64,000 nt of DNA from an uncultured Amylibacter sp. (GCA_947497475.1 CANMGS010000001.1:1116001-1180000); one strand, 5' to 3'. Positions 37,076-47,262 are shown, counted from the stretch's first letter. The notes: generated from the letters alone by a model not told the origin. Made by a program: numbers and translations.

Positions 37076-37699
37076 TTATTCCGCTGCGATAGCCGCTGCA
37101 TTTTCAAGGGCATTTGCGAGTTCGCCTTCTGGGTCTGCTGTCACCAATGAAGGTTGGAAGCGGACAGTGTGGATGTCTGATATGCCAACAACATTGAGCC
37201 ACCAATCAAGGTATTCAGAGTGGTAATCGCTCCCGTATTTTGGTGCGGCACCAGGGGCATAAACACCAGAGGTGTAAAATACGCTGGCTTTTTTGTTTTC
37301 CAGTAAACCAAAATAACCCTGTTCTGGGTCGAAGCCGAATAGCAGGCCAGGTTGTGTGATGATGTCGATATATTGCTTTAGTTTATACGGCACGCCACCA
37401 TTCCACATTGGTACTGAAAACACATAATGATCGGCTTGTGTGAAGCGGTTTGTGACTTCTACGACTTGGTCCCATGCTGATTGACGTGTGTTGTCCATTT
37501 CGCCCACACCAAAGAACGTCATTTTTGCGGCGGCTTTATCACCGTCAAAGTCGATTAGATCTTCTTGCCATAGATCAAGCGTGTCTACTTCTAGGGTTGG
37601 GTCCGCTTGTTTTAATGCGCCTATATGAGCTTGTGCCAGCTGTGTTGATTTAGACTCTTCACCGCGCGGGGAGGCGATTATGTAGAGTAGTTTCGTCAT
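37076..37699 (-). CDS. azoR: FMN-dependent NADH azoreductase / quinone reductase
   Basis: 207 residues of flavodoxin fold. SPRGEESKSTQLA near the N-terminus binds the FMN phosphate, and VPMWNGGVPYKLKQYIDIITQPG matches the AzoR flavin-site motif. Such enzymes reduce quinones and azo dyes by two electrons with NADH. GGAGA lies before the start. It diverges from a CGNR-type regulator gene across a 123-bp region with a 40-bp tandem duplication. Confidence 0.92.
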   Translation of the reverse strand: MTKLLYIIASPRGEESKSTQLAQAHIGALKQADPTLEVDTLDLWQEDLIDFDGDKAAAKMTFFGVGEMDNTRQSAWDQVVEVTNRFTQADHYVFSVPMWNGGVPYKLKQYIDIITQPGLLFGFDPEQGYFGLLENKKASVFYTSGVYAPGAAPKYGSDYHSEYLDWWLNVVGISDIHTVRFQPSLVTADPEGELANALENAAAIAAE

Positions 37700-37710
37700 C
37701 AGAGAATCTC

Positions 37711-37790
37711 CATATGTAACTTTTAAAATATATTTTTGATGGTTACTATATATATGTAACTTGTCAAATACGTTTTTGGTGGTTAACTAT
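37711..37790. repeat. 40-bp imperfect tandem duplication in azoR/CGNR promoter region
   Basis: Two adjoining 40-bp units (37711-37750 and 37751-37790) align in register: both have (c/t)ATATGTAAC, then an A/T-rich block ending AAATA, then TTTTTG(a/g)T, then GGTTA. Within each unit GTAAC and GGTTAC form an inverted pair about 20 bp apart. It is a likely double operator for the divergent regulator. Confidence 0.7.
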
Positions 37791-37822
37791 TTTGTGATCT
37801 TTTGGATCATAGGAGATTTGCT

Positions 37823-38419
37823 TTGACTGATAATGCGCGCCCTGAACCATTTTTGATAGCTGACAATGCGGCTTTGGATTTCATAAACTCTGAATGTTTT
37901 TTCGGAGAAGGCATCATTGAATGGATTGATGATGGGTATGACTTGTTGGATTGGATGGTTCAGGCGGGTTTAATCACCACGACGATTCAGACGTTTTATC
38001 GTGAACAGTTTTCTAAAAAATCTCTTGATGATGTCGCAAAGCAAGCGCGGAAGTTGCGGGATTGGTTGCGCGGCTTTGTCAGTGGTGAGAAGCCTGATTT
38101 GAAAATGCTAACCGATATTTTGGCAAAAGATACGCTTCATTGGACGGTCAAGGAGAATGAAACGAAGCCGTCTTTGGAGTGGATTCAGAAGCGTGAGTAT
38201 AAGAAGGTAACGGATCTGTTGTTACCGATTGCCGAAGCAATCGGAGACTTTATTTGTAATGTTGAAGGAGTGCATACGAAGAATTGTGAAGGACCCCAAT
38301 GCACACTTTGGTTTAATGATATCACGAAGAACCACAAACGCCGTTGGTGCAGTATGAGTGTTTGCGGTAACCGTGCAAAAGTTGCCGCGCATCGTGAGCG
38401 CAAACGCAAACTTGGTTAG
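37823..38419 (+). CDS. CGNR zinc-finger regulator
   Basis: 198 residues from TTG at 37823, with AGGAGA seven bases upstream; a TTG seven codons earlier is in frame but would place the ribosome site inside the gene. An ABATE-type N-terminal domain (ALDFINSECF) is followed by the C-terminal CGNR zinc finger: CEGPQCTLWFND...RRWCSMSVCGNRAKVAAHRERKR, with the conserved cysteines and the basic tail. It is divergent from azoR, so control of azoR is likely. Its stop overlaps the convergent lysE-type gene by four bases. Confidence 0.87.
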   Translation: MTDNARPEPFLIADNAALDFINSECFFGEGIIEWIDDGYDLLDWMVQAGLITTTIQTFYREQFSKKSLDDVAKQARKLRDWLRGFVSGEKPDLKMLTDILAKDTLHWTVKENETKPSLEWIQKREYKKVTDLLLPIAEAIGDFICNVEGVHTKNCEGPQCTLWFNDITKNHKRRWCSMSVCGNRAKVAAHRERKRKLG

Positions 38420-39018
38420 TTTTGTGTTAACAAACGCGCACCAAGCGCGCCCAATATCACAGATGAAATACGGTCGATGTATTTCTTTAAACGCATGTAA
38501 AAAGTACTGACTGTTTTTGTGCTCATGCCAATGGCCATAGCTGTGTAAAATATCCATTCTACGATAAGATGGTTCAGTACAACGGTTGTATTTTCTGCAA
38601 AAGTCATACCTTTGGGAAAGATCACAACCAATACAGCGGCCGCAAAGAGTACAGATTTTGGGTTTAACAGGTTGATTAAAATGCCTTGAAAGAATGCGTG
38701 TTTGGATGCTTTGGTTTCGGTTTCCAATACATCATTTGCGCTACGCCACATTTTGAAGGCGATGTATAAAAGATATATGGCACCTATGATTTTCACAGTC
38801 GTATAGGCCCATGGAAATATTTTAAAGACGGTGTCCAAGCCCAATAACGCCATTAATGTCCATAAAGCGGCGACAGTTCCCAACCCACATCCAAGAGCGA
38901 TGCCCGCTGTGCGGCCTGCGTTTAATGTTGTACGGATCATGACCAAAAAGGCGGGCCCTGGACTGGCCAGTGCTGCTAGAAGGGCAATGTTGAATATGAT
39001 GAGATGTTCAAGAGTCAT
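38416..39018 (-). CDS. LysE/RhtB-family amino acid exporter
   Basis: 200 residues, about six membrane helices, with the family N-terminus NIALLAALASPGPAFLVMIRTTLNAGRTAGIALGCGLG (key GPAFL and the G-rich second helix) and LLNPKSVLFAAAVL in the middle. Exports amino acids or derivatives such as homoserine lactone. Its start overlaps the MmcQ-like gene stop (ATGA). A second LysE-family gene lies at 48437. Confidence 0.88.
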   Translation of the reverse strand: MTLEHLIIFNIALLAALASPGPAFLVMIRTTLNAGRTAGIALGCGLGTVAALWTLMALLGLDTVFKIFPWAYTTVKIIGAIYLLYIAFKMWRSANDVLETETKASKHAFFQGILINLLNPKSVLFAAAVLVVIFPKGMTFAENTTVVLNHLIVEWIFYTAMAIGMSTKTVSTFYMRLKKYIDRISSVILGALGARLLTQN

Positions 39019-39374
39019 TCTATAAAACCCAGTTCACGCTGTTTCTTTTTTGTAAGGCCTTCAATGACCAGTTCGTATGAATAAGTCAGATGTTTTTTCA
39101 ACTCTTCATCCGATAATCCCGGCTCTTCGTAGTGTTGTATCCACTTCATGCCGCGTGATGCCAAATAGGGCGCTGGGCGTAATCCTGGCATATCGGGCAG
39201 AATCTCAAATGCCATTTCTGTCACTTTGAATGTGAAAGCATCAGCCCCTTTGTTCCAGCCGCAAACGGCAAAGACTTTACCGCCAACTTTCCACACATCT
39301 GAATTGCCCCACTGCATGACATGTGTCGTTTGCGGGAGGCTTTTGCAAAAAGTGTTGAATTCATCACGGGTCAT
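39015..39374 (-). CDS. MmcQ/YjbR-family protein
   Basis: 119 residues with MTRDEFNTFCKSLPQTTHVMQWGNSDVWKVGGKVFAV and the closing LIEGLTKKKQREL (cyclic KxxxxL helix), both typical of MmcQ/YjbR (CyaY-like fold) proteins. These are called DNA-binding by analogy; the actual role is unsettled. First gene of a two-gene operon with the LysE-type exporter. Confidence 0.88.
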   Translation of the reverse strand: MTRDEFNTFCKSLPQTTHVMQWGNSDVWKVGGKVFAVCGWNKGADAFTFKVTEMAFEILPDMPGLRPAPYLASRGMKWIQHYEEPGLSDEELKKHLTYSYELVIEGLTKKKQRELGFIE

Positions 39375-39481
39375 AACAGCAGCTTAGAAGTGAATTAGAT
39401 TGTTGCAAAGATGAATTTATAGGTCTTGTAGGATTTTGGTTCTGTTGATTAGGTGCTTTTAACAAATTAAGGATAAGATTT

Positions 39482-40570
39482 ATGTCAGCACTTTTCACAC
39501 CGTTCACTATAAAAGACATCACGTTTCGTAATCGTATCGGGGTGTCTCCGATGTGCCAGTATTCCTCTGTCGATGGTTTGGCGAACGATTGGCACATGGT
39601 GCATCTGGGTTCGCGTGCCGTGGGTGGCGCTGGGTTGATTATTGCAGAGGCTACTGCTGTGCGGGCAGATGGGCGGATTACGCCAAGCTGTGCTGGGTTG
39701 TGGAATGATGCGCAAGTCGAGGCATTGATCCCAATCAACCGCTTTATTGCTGACCACGGTGCGGTTCCTGCTGTTCAAATTGGTCATGCAGGCCGCAAAG
39801 GGTCGTCTGCGCGCCCATGGGATGGGGGTGCGCACCTTAAGGATGAAGAGGGTGGGTGGCCAATTATTGGACCAGCAGGTGAGGCCTTTGATGATGACGG
39901 CGTGCGTTTGTGGAAAACGCCAAGCCAAATGTCCAAGGATGATATTGCGGATATGCAGAAGGCTTTTGTGGAGAGTGCTAAACGTGCCTTGGCTGCTGGG
40001 TATCAAGTTTTGGAAATCCATGGTGCACATGGATATTTGTTGCACAGCTTTTTCACACCTTTGGTGAATACACGCGATGATGAATACGGCGGTGACACAC
40101 GTGGGCGCGCCCGCATGATGTTGGAAACGGTTGACGCGGTGCGTGCTGTGTGGCCTGAAAACCTGCCTTTGGGTGTGCGGTTATCTGCGGCCGATTGGAT
40201 CGATGGTGGTTTAACAGTTGAAGATAATATTCAGATGTCGAAATGGCTGAAAGAACGCGGCGTTGATTTTGTGGATTGTTCTGGCGGCGGGGCAACCCCT
40301 GCGGCGCGCGCATCTGTTGGGACGCGGACGGCTGATCAGGTTGGGTTGGCCGCGCAAATTCGGGCAGAAGCGGGTATCGCAACGATGGCTGTTGGAGCGA
40401 TTACAGATGCAAACCAAGCTGAACAGGTAATTGCAAATGGTCAGGCGGATATGGTGCTGCTTGCGCGTCAGATGTTACGCGATCCGTATTGGCCAATGCA
40501 TGCAGCACAGGAACTTGGTGTGGATGCAAAGGCGCAGATACCTGTACAAAACGGGTTTTTTGTTGGTTAG
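39482..40570 (+). CDS. NADH:flavin oxidoreductase of the Old Yellow Enzyme family (YqjM-like)
   Basis: 362 residues, single FMN barrel without the FAD domain. YqjM-class marks: SALFTPFTIKDITFRNRIGVSPMCQYSS (with the Cys of MCQY), QIGHAGRKGS, EIHGAHGYLLHSFFTPLVNTR and the phosphate-binding AVGAITDANQAEQ...LARQMLRDPYW. It reduces activated C=C bonds. The gene converges with a MarR regulator, overlapping by four bases. Confidence 0.93.
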   Translation: MSALFTPFTIKDITFRNRIGVSPMCQYSSVDGLANDWHMVHLGSRAVGGAGLIIAEATAVRADGRITPSCAGLWNDAQVEALIPINRFIADHGAVPAVQIGHAGRKGSSARPWDGGAHLKDEEGGWPIIGPAGEAFDDDGVRLWKTPSQMSKDDIADMQKAFVESAKRALAAGYQVLEIHGAHGYLLHSFFTPLVNTRDDEYGGDTRGRARMMLETVDAVRAVWPENLPLGVRLSAADWIDGGLTVEDNIQMSKWLKERGVDFVDCSGGGATPAARASVGTRTADQVGLAAQIRAEAGIATMAVGAITDANQAEQVIANGQADMVLLARQMLRDPYWPMHAAQELGVDAKAQIPVQNGFFVG

Positions 40571-41016
40571 GGTGCGCTGCTTGCTTTGGCTTTGAATGCT
40601 TTGACTTGTGCCAATAAAGCCTCTGCTTCATCCGCGTTGGCATTTAAAGCGCAGCCAAGTTCGTGGGGAACTTGCAATGCTTTTTCGCGGTATCCTTTGC
40701 CTTTGTCCGTTAGGAAAATGTGAACGCGACGTTCATCTTGTTTTGAACGTTTGCGTTTGATCAGATCGAGCTTTTCCAATCGTTGAACCAGCGGTGTTGT
40801 GGTTGCGGGCTCTAATTCCAAGTATTGTGCAAGGGTTTTGATGGTGATGCCGTCTTGTTCCCATAAAACAAGTAAGGACAGATATTGTGGATAGGTGATA
40901 TCCATATCGGCCAGAATGGCTGCGTATTTTTTGGTGATCAAACGGGATGTAGAATAGAGTGCGAAACAAAGTTGGTCTTCGAGACGCAGTGGGTTTTGGG
41001 AATCGCATTCTGACAT
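40567..41016 (-). CDS. MarR-family transcription regulator
   Basis: 149 residues with the MarR winged helix: LDITYPQYLSLLVLWE-type helix, ITIKTLAQYLELEPATTTPLVQRLEKLDLIKRKRS recognition region and the wing DERRVHIFLTDKG. The N-terminal QLCFALYSTSRL... resembles OhrR-like MarR proteins, with a Cys near residue 17 in a position like the OhrR redox Cys. It may respond to organic peroxide or electrophiles. Its partner gene is not certain, as the oxidoreductase gene converges with it. Confidence 0.9.
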   Translation of the reverse strand: MSECDSQNPLRLEDQLCFALYSTSRLITKKYAAILADMDITYPQYLSLLVLWEQDGITIKTLAQYLELEPATTTPLVQRLEKLDLIKRKRSKQDERRVHIFLTDKGKGYREKALQVPHELGCALNANADEAEALLAQVKAFKAKASSAP

Positions 41017-41137
41017 CGGTTTGACCTGTTCGTGGTATACTTAGTAACTGTAATAATTAGCGCACTAGGTAATGAATGGCAAACTTAGGTCTTAGGGGAT
41101 GTTAGGGGCAGCCCGAAAGCCGCCCCCATCAGGGAGT

Positions 41138-42673
41138 TTAGTGTTCGAACTTTTTAATCTCGCCAGAAGCAAGACGTTCTTTGTAAGAATCGAACTCTGC
41201 TTTTACGACAGACATCAAGAAGTACAGACCTGTGATATTCACAACGGCCATTGCAAAGATTGCGGCATCAGAGAAGTCGATGACTGGGCCAAGGCTGGCT
41301 GCGGCACCGATTACGATGAAGACACAAAAGATGATTTTGAATGTCAGTTCAGAGTTTTTGCTTTCACCAAACAGGTATGTCCATGCTTTTAAACCGTAGT
41401 ATGACCATGAGATCATTGTTGAGAAGGCGAACAAGATCACAGCAATCGCTAGGATGTATGGGAACCAGCTGAAGGCTGATGCAAATGCTGCTGAAGTTAG
41501 AGCCACACCAGATGTGCCGCCAACAGTCGCGATTTTACCTGCTTCGATTGCGTAGTTACCAGTTGCTGGATCAACGATCAGCTGACCAGAGATTGTGATC
41601 ACCAAAGCTGTCATTGTACAGATAACGACTGTATCGATGAATGGCTCTAGTAGTGATACGAACCCTTCTGTGATTGGCTCTTTGGTTTTCACCGCAGAGT
41701 GAGCGATTGCAGCTGAACCAACACCAGCTTCGTTTGAGAATGCTGCACGTTTGAAACCTTGGATCAAGGCGCCAACCATACCGCCAGCAACACCTAGGCC
41801 AGTGAAGGCACCAGCAAAGATTTGGCCGAAAGCCCAACCGATTTGGTCGAAGTTTACCAGTAGAATGACCAATGCTGCTGCAACATACATGATGCCCATG
41901 AATGGAACGACTTTTTCTGTTACGCGTGCGATTGATTTCACACCGCCAACAATCACGATGAATACAACGGCAGCGAATACGATGCCTGTGATCCAACCTG
42001 GGAAGTCACCTACGATACCAGAGATTTGGGCGTGTGCTTGGTTCGCTTGGAACATGTTACCACCACCAAGTGCACCTAAAATACAGAAGATCGCAAATAA
42101 GACAGCCAGGAATTTACCGCCTGGTAAGCCTTTTTCTGCGAAACCTTTAGAGATGTAATACATCGGACCACCAGAAACGGTGCCATCTTCGTATTCATTT
42201 CTGTATTTCACACCCAGTGTACATTCGGTGAATTTTGACGCCATGCCCAAAAGACCCGCAAGGATCATCCAGAATGTGGCCCCTGGTCCACCGATGCCGA
42301 CAGCCACAGCAACACCAGCGATGTTACCAAGGCCAACGGTGCCTGAAAGGGCTGTTGCTAACGCTTGGAAGTGACTTACCTCACCTGCATCGTTTGGATC
42401 AGAATAGTCACCCTTTACCAATGAGATTGAATGTTTGAAGAATCTCAACTGCACGAAACCAAAGTACAGTGTGAAAACTGTGGCTGCGATTACGAGCCAC
42501 ATCACGATCCATGGAAAGGCTGTTCCTGGAATTGGCGCAAAGATAAAACTTACGAAAGGGCCAGTGAATGCGGCGAATGCTTCGTTTACTTGTTCGTCTA
42601 TGCCGGCAAATGCGGGCGTTGCGGATGCAGTGAAGGCGCTTATGCCTAATGCGTTTTTATATAGATTTCTCAT
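41138..42673 (-). CDS. Alanine/glycine:cation symporter (AGCS family)
   Basis: 511 residues with about eleven membrane segments. Family marks are [45 protein letters not shown] and [22 protein letters not shown]. It imports alanine or glycine with Na+ across the inner membrane. An N-terminal, signal-like segment with extra periplasmic part ([24 protein letters not shown]) precedes the usual start of the fold. It follows the Usp gene after 11 bp and so is second in that operon. Confidence 0.93.
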   Translation of the reverse strand: MRNLYKNALGISAFTASATPAFAGIDEQVNEAFAAFTGPFVSFIFAPIPGTAFPWIVMWLVIAATVFTLYFGFVQLRFFKHSISLVKGDYSDPNDAGEVSHFQALATALSGTVGLGNIAGVAVAVGIGGPGATFWMILAGLLGMASKFTECTLGVKYRNEYEDGTVSGGPMYYISKGFAEKGLPGGKFLAVLFAIFCILGALGGGNMFQANQAHAQISGIVGDFPGWITGIVFAAVVFIVIVGGVKSIARVTEKVVPFMGIMYVAAALVILLVNFDQIGWAFGQIFAGAFTGLGVAGGMVGALIQGFKRAAFSNEAGVGSAAIAHSAVKTKEPITEGFVSLLEPFIDTVVICTMTALVITISGQLIVDPATGNYAIEAGKIATVGGTSGVALTSAAFASAFSWFPYILAIAVILFAFSTMISWSYYGLKAWTYLFGESKNSELTFKIIFCVFIVIGAAASLGPVIDFSDAAIFAMAVVNITGLYFLMSVVKAEFDSYKERLASGEIKKFEH

Positions 42674-42684
42674 AATTTTCCCCT

Positions 42685-43122
42685 TTATCCGACAACAGTG
42701 ACAGGCACGCTGGCACTCATGACAAGATTTGCGGTTGAGCTGCCAAAAATGCGTTTGGCAAAACCACCCTCAGAAGAACGGCTGACTATGATTTGGTCGG
42801 CATTTGCTTCTACTGAGATTGCGTTCAAAGTATCCGCAACATCACCATGGCGAACCATTCCTTTGGCTTTCACCCCATCATCTTTCAATGATTTGATAGC
42901 TGGATCGATAATGCGTTCCATTGCTGTAGCGATCTCTTCTTCGCGACGTTTATGGCGTTGTGCATTTTCTTCTGCGGTTTGGAATGAATATGGGGACCAT
43001 TCGATAACATATACGATCAATAATTCGCACTTACCGATCAGCCCAGCCATTCGTTTGGCATAGGCTAAGGCACGATCCCCAGACCCCTGCCCATCTAGGC
43101 CTACTACTAAAGTTGTGGTCAT
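42685..43122 (-). CDS. Universal stress protein (UspA family)
   Basis: 145 residues with the Usp nucleotide-binding fold: [21 protein letters not shown] at the start, [15 protein letters not shown] in the middle, and [35 protein letters not shown] as the ATP-binding GxxG-N9-GS-type motif (first Gly shifted). AGGAGAGA precedes the start. It is first in an operon with the AGCS symporter and divergent from an Lrp regulator. Confidence 0.92.
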   Translation of the reverse strand: MTTTLVVGLDGQGSGDRALAYAKRMAGLIGKCELLIVYVIEWSPYSFQTAEENAQRHKRREEEIATAMERIIDPAIKSLKDDGVKAKGMVRHGDVADTLNAISVEANADQIIVSRSSEGGFAKRIFGSSTANLVMSASVPVTVVG

Positions 43123-43334
43123 TTCAGTCTCTCCTACTGTTTTCCCTGTTCAGCCAGTCCGACGGAAAGCAATCAATATTCTTGCTAATATTGTTTTGTA
43201 CTGGCCACGATAATGTATTGGGTATTCTTGCTTCCGACTATAATTTTAGGTATTATGTCTAGTAATAGGTACTTTAATTGGTATTATTATGGGAATAATG
43301 GCTTTTAATAGGATTTAATTAGGAAAAAAGACTA
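43123..43334. promoter_or_regulatory. Divergent promoter region of usp-AGCS and lrp, with GGTATT repeats
   Basis: The 212-bp gap carries repeated GGTATT/GGTACT words (near 43209, 43250, 43267 and 43281) in AT-rich sequence with short inverted symmetry. Lrp-family proteins bind several degenerate AT-rich sites per promoter, so these may be sites for the adjacent regulator. No riboswitch pattern is seen. Confidence 0.4.
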
Positions 43335-43820
43335 ATGAGTAGGAAGTTAGACTTAATCGATAAGAAGATTCTTGATGAGCTTCAAGAGAACGGACGTTTG
43401 TCCATCGTTGACCTTGCAGAGCGTGTAAATTTAACCAAAACGCCATGTTCTGAGCGTGTGAAGCGTTTGGAGAAAGATGGGATTATTGACAGTTACCGCG
43501 CTGTTCTGAATCCATCGATGGTTGGGATGAACCATGTTACCATGGTCCATATAAGTCTGAGCTCTATTAGTAATGAATTATTACTCGAGTTTAATGAAGC
43601 CGTGAAAAAGATTTCTGAAGTTCAAAGCTGTCTTATGATAGCTGGGCAATTTGATTACATGCTGATGGTGCGTTCGCGTGACATTGCACATTTTAGGGAT
43701 TTGCTGGGGGAAAAGATCAGCAAACTCCCTGGCGTTAATCAAACCAATTCTTTTGCAGTGATGGAAACTGTAAAAGAAAGAGGTGGTATTAATATGATGG
43801 ATATGCGGTCTGGGGGGTAA
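43335..43820 (+). CDS. Lrp/AsnC-family transcription regulator
   Basis: 161 residues: AsnC-type HTH (KLDLIDKKILDELQENGRLSIVDLAERVNLTKTPCSERVKRLE as the recognisable block) and a C-terminal RAM domain (HVTMVHISLSS...VQSCLMIAGQFDYMLMVRSRD). It resembles PutR/BkdR-type regulators that sense an amino acid. It is divergent from the usp-AGCS operon and likely controls amino acid uptake by it. The trmL gene converges directly at its stop. Confidence 0.93.
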   Translation: MSRKLDLIDKKILDELQENGRLSIVDLAERVNLTKTPCSERVKRLEKDGIIDSYRAVLNPSMVGMNHVTMVHISLSSISNELLLEFNEAVKKISEVQSCLMIAGQFDYMLMVRSRDIAHFRDLLGEKISKLPGVNQTNSFAVMETVKERGGINMMDMRSGG

Positions 43821-44261
43821 TCACCGAACTTGTCTTAATCCTTCTGACACAGCCATGCCTGCACACATTGCAACGTTCAAGCTACGCGCTTCGCCAAACA
43901 TTGGAAGTTTCACTAAAGCATCGCAACGATCGTGCACCTCTTGAGGGACGCCCGCGCTTTCGCGGCCCATGACGATTGTATCTGTTGGCTGAAATTGGAA
44001 ATCCCAAAGAGTTTCTGTTGCTCTTGTGGTCATCAATACCAATCGCCCTTGGGGTTTATCCGATAAATAAGTGTCCCACGAATCGTGGCGCGTCATATCG
44101 GCGATATCTGCGTAATCCATGGCTGATCTGCGCAATGCTTTTAAAGAAAGTGGGAATCCACAAGGTTCAATTATATCTAGAGGGATACCAAAACAGGCTG
44201 ATAGACGGATCATGGCCCCTAAATTAAGGGCAATATCGGGTTGATATGCACATAAACGCAT
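43821..44261 (-). CDS. trmL: tRNA (cytidine(34)-2'-O)-methyltransferase
   Basis: 146 residues from the ATG at 44261, giving MRLCAYQPDIALNLGAMIRL, the usual SPOUT start; a longer frame to 44294 adds eleven atypical residues. SAM-binding trefoil-knot motifs are DTIVMGRESAGVP and LPMFGEARSLNVAMCAGMAVSEGLRQ. It methylates the wobble ribose in tRNA-Leu in homologues. AGGAT lies upstream. It is convergent with the Lrp gene and divergent from petABC. Confidence 0.93.
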   Translation of the reverse strand: MRLCAYQPDIALNLGAMIRLSACFGIPLDIIEPCGFPLSLKALRRSAMDYADIADMTRHDSWDTYLSDKPQGRLVLMTTRATETLWDFQFQPTDTIVMGRESAGVPQEVHDRCDALVKLPMFGEARSLNVAMCAGMAVSEGLRQVR

Positions 44262-44405
44262 AAGAAATCCTAATTTCAAGGGTCTGCGGCGCAAAGTCCG
44301 CTAGACGTAGAGGGAAACGGGGTGTAGTTACCCCGCAGATTGCTCTCTTTTTAGTGAGCATGTAAGGTTTAATTATGCCCCGACCTGGGGCTTGGCAAGG
44401 GAGAG

Positions 44406-44966
44406 ATGTTCGTGTCCACTGACAGCGACCCACAAGGTACCCGCCGCGACTTTTTATACGTCGCAACTGCAGCAACTGGTGCTGTGGCTGGTGGAGCAGC
44501 GGTTTGGCCGCTCATCAACCAGATGAATCCAAGTGCTGATGTTCAAGCGCTTTCATCTATCGAAGTAGATGTAGCTGACGTAGAGCCTGGCACACAGATC
44601 ACTGTAAAGTGGTTGGGTAAGCCAGTTTTCATTCGTCGCCGTACTGCGGATGAGATTAAAGCAGCGCGTGCAGACGACGATGCAAGCTTGCCAGACGGCG
44701 ACAGCCGTAACGCAAACGCGCCAGGTGATGCAGCTGATGTGAACCGTGCCCTGGATGAAAGCGGCGAATGGTTGGTTATGATGGGTGTGTGTACACACCT
44801 TGGCTGTGTGCCATTAGGCGATGCTGGTGATTTCGGTGGTTGGTTCTGCCCATGTCACGGTTCGCACTATGACACAGCTGGTCGTATTCGTAAGGGCCCA
44901 GCTCCAGAGAACTTGCCAGTTCCTGTTGCAAGCTTTGTCAACGAAACAACAATTAAACTAGGCTAA
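44406..44966 (+). CDS. petA: Ubiquinol-cytochrome c reductase Rieske iron-sulfur subunit
   Basis: 186 residues. A Tat-type twin Arg ([20 protein letters not shown]) with one membrane helix anchors the protein, and the Rieske motifs CTHLGC and CPCHGSHYD bind the 2Fe-2S cluster. The insert between them and the helix (about 85-110) is rich in Asp and Ala. AAGGGAGAG precedes the ATG at 44406; GTG at 44412 is a possible alternative. First gene of petABC. Confidence 0.97.
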   Translation: MFVSTDSDPQGTRRDFLYVATAATGAVAGGAAVWPLINQMNPSADVQALSSIEVDVADVEPGTQITVKWLGKPVFIRRRTADEIKAARADDDASLPDGDSRNANAPGDAADVNRALDESGEWLVMMGVCTHLGCVPLGDAGDFGGWFCPCHGSHYDTAGRIRKGPAPENLPVPVASFVNETTIKLG

Positions 44967-44978
44967 GGGGGAAAGATC

Positions 44979-46340
44979 ATGGCTGGAATTCCACACGATC
45001 ATTACGAGCCAAAGTCTGATGGCGAAAAATGGCTTCACAAGCGTCTACCTATCCTAGGCCTTGCATACGATACATTGATGATCCCAACACCAAAAAATCT
45101 GAACTGGATGTGGATCTGGGGCATTGTTTTGACATTCTGTTTGGCGTTGATGATCATCACAGGCGTAGTGATGGTGATGCACTATACACCGCATGTTGAT
45201 CATGCGTTTGACAGTGTTGAACACATTATGCGTGACGTAAACGGTGGTTGGGCGATCCGCTACATCCACATGAACGGCGCGTCCTTATTCTTTATCGCTG
45301 TATATGCTCACATTTTCCGTGGCCTATACTATGGTTCATACAAAGCACCACGTGAGATCACATGGATCATTGGTATGTTGATCTATTTGGCAATGATGGG
45401 CACTGCATTTATGGGTTACGTGCTTCCATGGGGTCAGATGTCTTTCTGGGGTGCGACAGTTATCACTGGTTTGTTTGGTGCGATCCCTGGCGTTGGCCCA
45501 ATCATTCAAGAATGGTTGCTGGGCGGACCAGCGGTTGATAATGCAACATTGAACCGTTTCTTCAGCTTGCACTACTTACTACCATTCGTGATTGTTGGCC
45601 TTGTGGCTGTTCACATCTGGGCTTTCCACACAACGGGTAACAACAACCCAACAGGCGTTGAAGTGCGTCGTAAGTCGAAAGCAGAAGCAAACAAAGATAC
45701 AGTGCCATTCTGGCCATACTTTGTAATCAAAGACTTGTTCGCATTGGTTGTGATCTTGGTTGGTTTCTTTGCAATCGTTGGTTTTATGCCAAATTATCTT
45801 GGCCACCCAGACAACTACATCGAAGCAAACGCTTTGGCGACACCTGCACACATTGTTCCTGAATGGTACTTCTTGCCGTTCTACGCAATCTTGCGTGCGA
45901 TCACATTCGACATCCTATTCTTAGATGCGAAATTCCTAGGTGTGTTGGCCATGTTTGGCTCAATCGCAGTGATGGCTTTGGCGCCATGGTTGGATACATC
46001 ACCAGTTCGTTCTGGTCGTTACCGTCCATTGTTCAAGAAAGCATTCTGGATCTTGGGCGTTGTATTCTTCATCCTAATGTGGTGTGGCGCGCAGAACCCT
46101 GATTTGGTTCTGATCGGTATGACGGCAGATGGTCACATGATGAAAATGGAATTGCCACATGCTGGCGATGAAATGAGCTTCTTTACTATTAACGTTGCAC
46201 GTTTCTCATTGTGGGCGACAATCTACTGGTTCGCATACTTCCTCGTTATCTTGCCACTTCTTGGCATGATTGAGAAAACAGATGAAGTTCCTGAAACGAT
46301 CGAAGCTGACTTCGATTCACATTACCCACCTAAAGCTTAA
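44979..46340 (+). CDS. petB: Cytochrome b of the bc1 complex
   Basis: 453 residues, eight membrane helices, carrying two b hemes (histidines in the second and fourth helices: [22 protein letters not shown] and [22 protein letters not shown]). The Qo-site PEWY motif is seen in [15 protein letters not shown]. Long C-terminal part typical of alphaproteobacteria. Core of the respiratory bc1 complex in the inner membrane. Confidence 0.98.
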   Translation: MAGIPHDHYEPKSDGEKWLHKRLPILGLAYDTLMIPTPKNLNWMWIWGIVLTFCLALMIITGVVMVMHYTPHVDHAFDSVEHIMRDVNGGWAIRYIHMNGASLFFIAVYAHIFRGLYYGSYKAPREITWIIGMLIYLAMMGTAFMGYVLPWGQMSFWGATVITGLFGAIPGVGPIIQEWLLGGPAVDNATLNRFFSLHYLLPFVIVGLVAVHIWAFHTTGNNNPTGVEVRRKSKAEANKDTVPFWPYFVIKDLFALVVILVGFFAIVGFMPNYLGHPDNYIEANALATPAHIVPEWYFLPFYAILRAITFDILFLDAKFLGVLAMFGSIAVMALAPWLDTSPVRSGRYRPLFKKAFWILGVVFFILMWCGAQNPDLVLIGMTADGHMMKMELPHAGDEMSFFTINVARFSLWATIYWFAYFLVILPLLGMIEKTDEVPETIEADFDSHYPPKA

Positions 46341-46360
46341 GCTAAGGAAGGATTGAGATT

Positions 46361-47149
46361 ATGATTAAGAAAACACTCCTTACAGCTTTGATTGCCCTAG
46401 GCATGAGCTTTGGAACAGGGGCTGCATTTGCGGCTGGTGGTGAAACACATGTCGAAGACTTCGATTTCTCATTCGAAGGCCCATTCGGTAAGTTTGACGA
46501 AAACCAGCTTCAACGTGGTTTGAAAGTGTACACAGAAGTCTGTGCAGCATGTCACGGTTTGCGCCAAGTTGCATTCCGTACATTGGCTGACGAAGGTGGC
46601 CCACATTTGCCAGAAGATCAGATGAAAGCTTATTCAGCTGAATTCGAAGTTTTTGACAAAGAATTGGACGATACACGTTCTGCAAAGCCTTCTGACAAGT
46701 TCCCAGGCAGCGCTTTGGAAAACGCACCTGATTTGTCTATGATGGCAAAAGCGCGTGCTGGTTTCCATGGCCCACATGGCCTGGGTATTAACCAAGTTAT
46801 ATATGGTATGGGCGGCCCAGAGTATATTGCTTCTATTTTGACTGGTTATACAGGCAAAGAAAAAGAAGAAGCAGGTGCTACACTGTATGAAAACACTGCC
46901 TTCCCTGGCGGTTGGATTGCAATGGCCCCGCCATTGGAAGACGAACAAGTTGAGTTTGACGATGGTCACGCAAATGATTTGGATCACATGTCAGAAGATG
47001 TATCAGCATTCCTAATGTGGACTGCTGAGCCAAAAATGATGGCGCGTAAGAAACTAGGTTTGCTTGCGGTACTCTTCCTGAGTTTCTTCTCTGTTTTGTT
47101 GTATCTTACAAACAAGAAAATTTGGGCGCCTGTGAAACGCAAAGACTAA
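46361..47149 (+). CDS. petC: Cytochrome c1 of the bc1 complex
   Basis: 262 residues with a signal peptide (ending AAFAAGG), heme c motif CAACHG (about 58), a methionine-ligand region ([18 protein letters not shown]) and a C-terminal membrane anchor ([17 protein letters not shown]). It passes electrons from the Rieske protein to cytochrome c in the periplasm. Last gene of petABC, followed by a terminator. Confidence 0.97.
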   Translation: MIKKTLLTALIALGMSFGTGAAFAAGGETHVEDFDFSFEGPFGKFDENQLQRGLKVYTEVCAACHGLRQVAFRTLADEGGPHLPEDQMKAYSAEFEVFDKELDDTRSAKPSDKFPGSALENAPDLSMMAKARAGFHGPHGLGINQVIYGMGGPEYIASILTGYTGKEKEEAGATLYENTAFPGGWIAMAPPLEDEQVEFDDGHANDLDHMSEDVSAFLMWTAEPKMMARKKLGLLAVLFLSFFSVLLYLTNKKIWAPVKRKD

Positions 47150-47169
47150 GCGTTTTCATTCAAGATTTG

Positions 47170-47198
47170 AAAAGGGCGGGTTATATCCCGCCTTTTTT
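47170..47198 (+). terminator. Terminator after petABC
   Basis: AAAGgGCGGG pairs with CCCGCCTTT around a 6-nt loop, with one bulged G and a following T-run. Confidence 0.88.
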
Positions 47199-47262
47199 AT
47201 TGCGTATAAAGGCTTTTGCTTAAATCAGACTTGCGATAAAGCAGATGCAAAGGAGCATTACC

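Noticed and set aside
41100-41130. GC-rich inverted repeat as terminator of the AGCS gene
   Set aside because: The pairing is imperfect (GGGGC/GCCCC plus a mismatch) and no T-run follows on the minus strand, so support is too weak for a feature.
43123-43334. Possible glycine riboswitch before the usp-AGCS operon
   Set aside because: The only resemblance is the GGAGAGAC at the ribosome site; the conserved paired elements of that riboswitch are absent.
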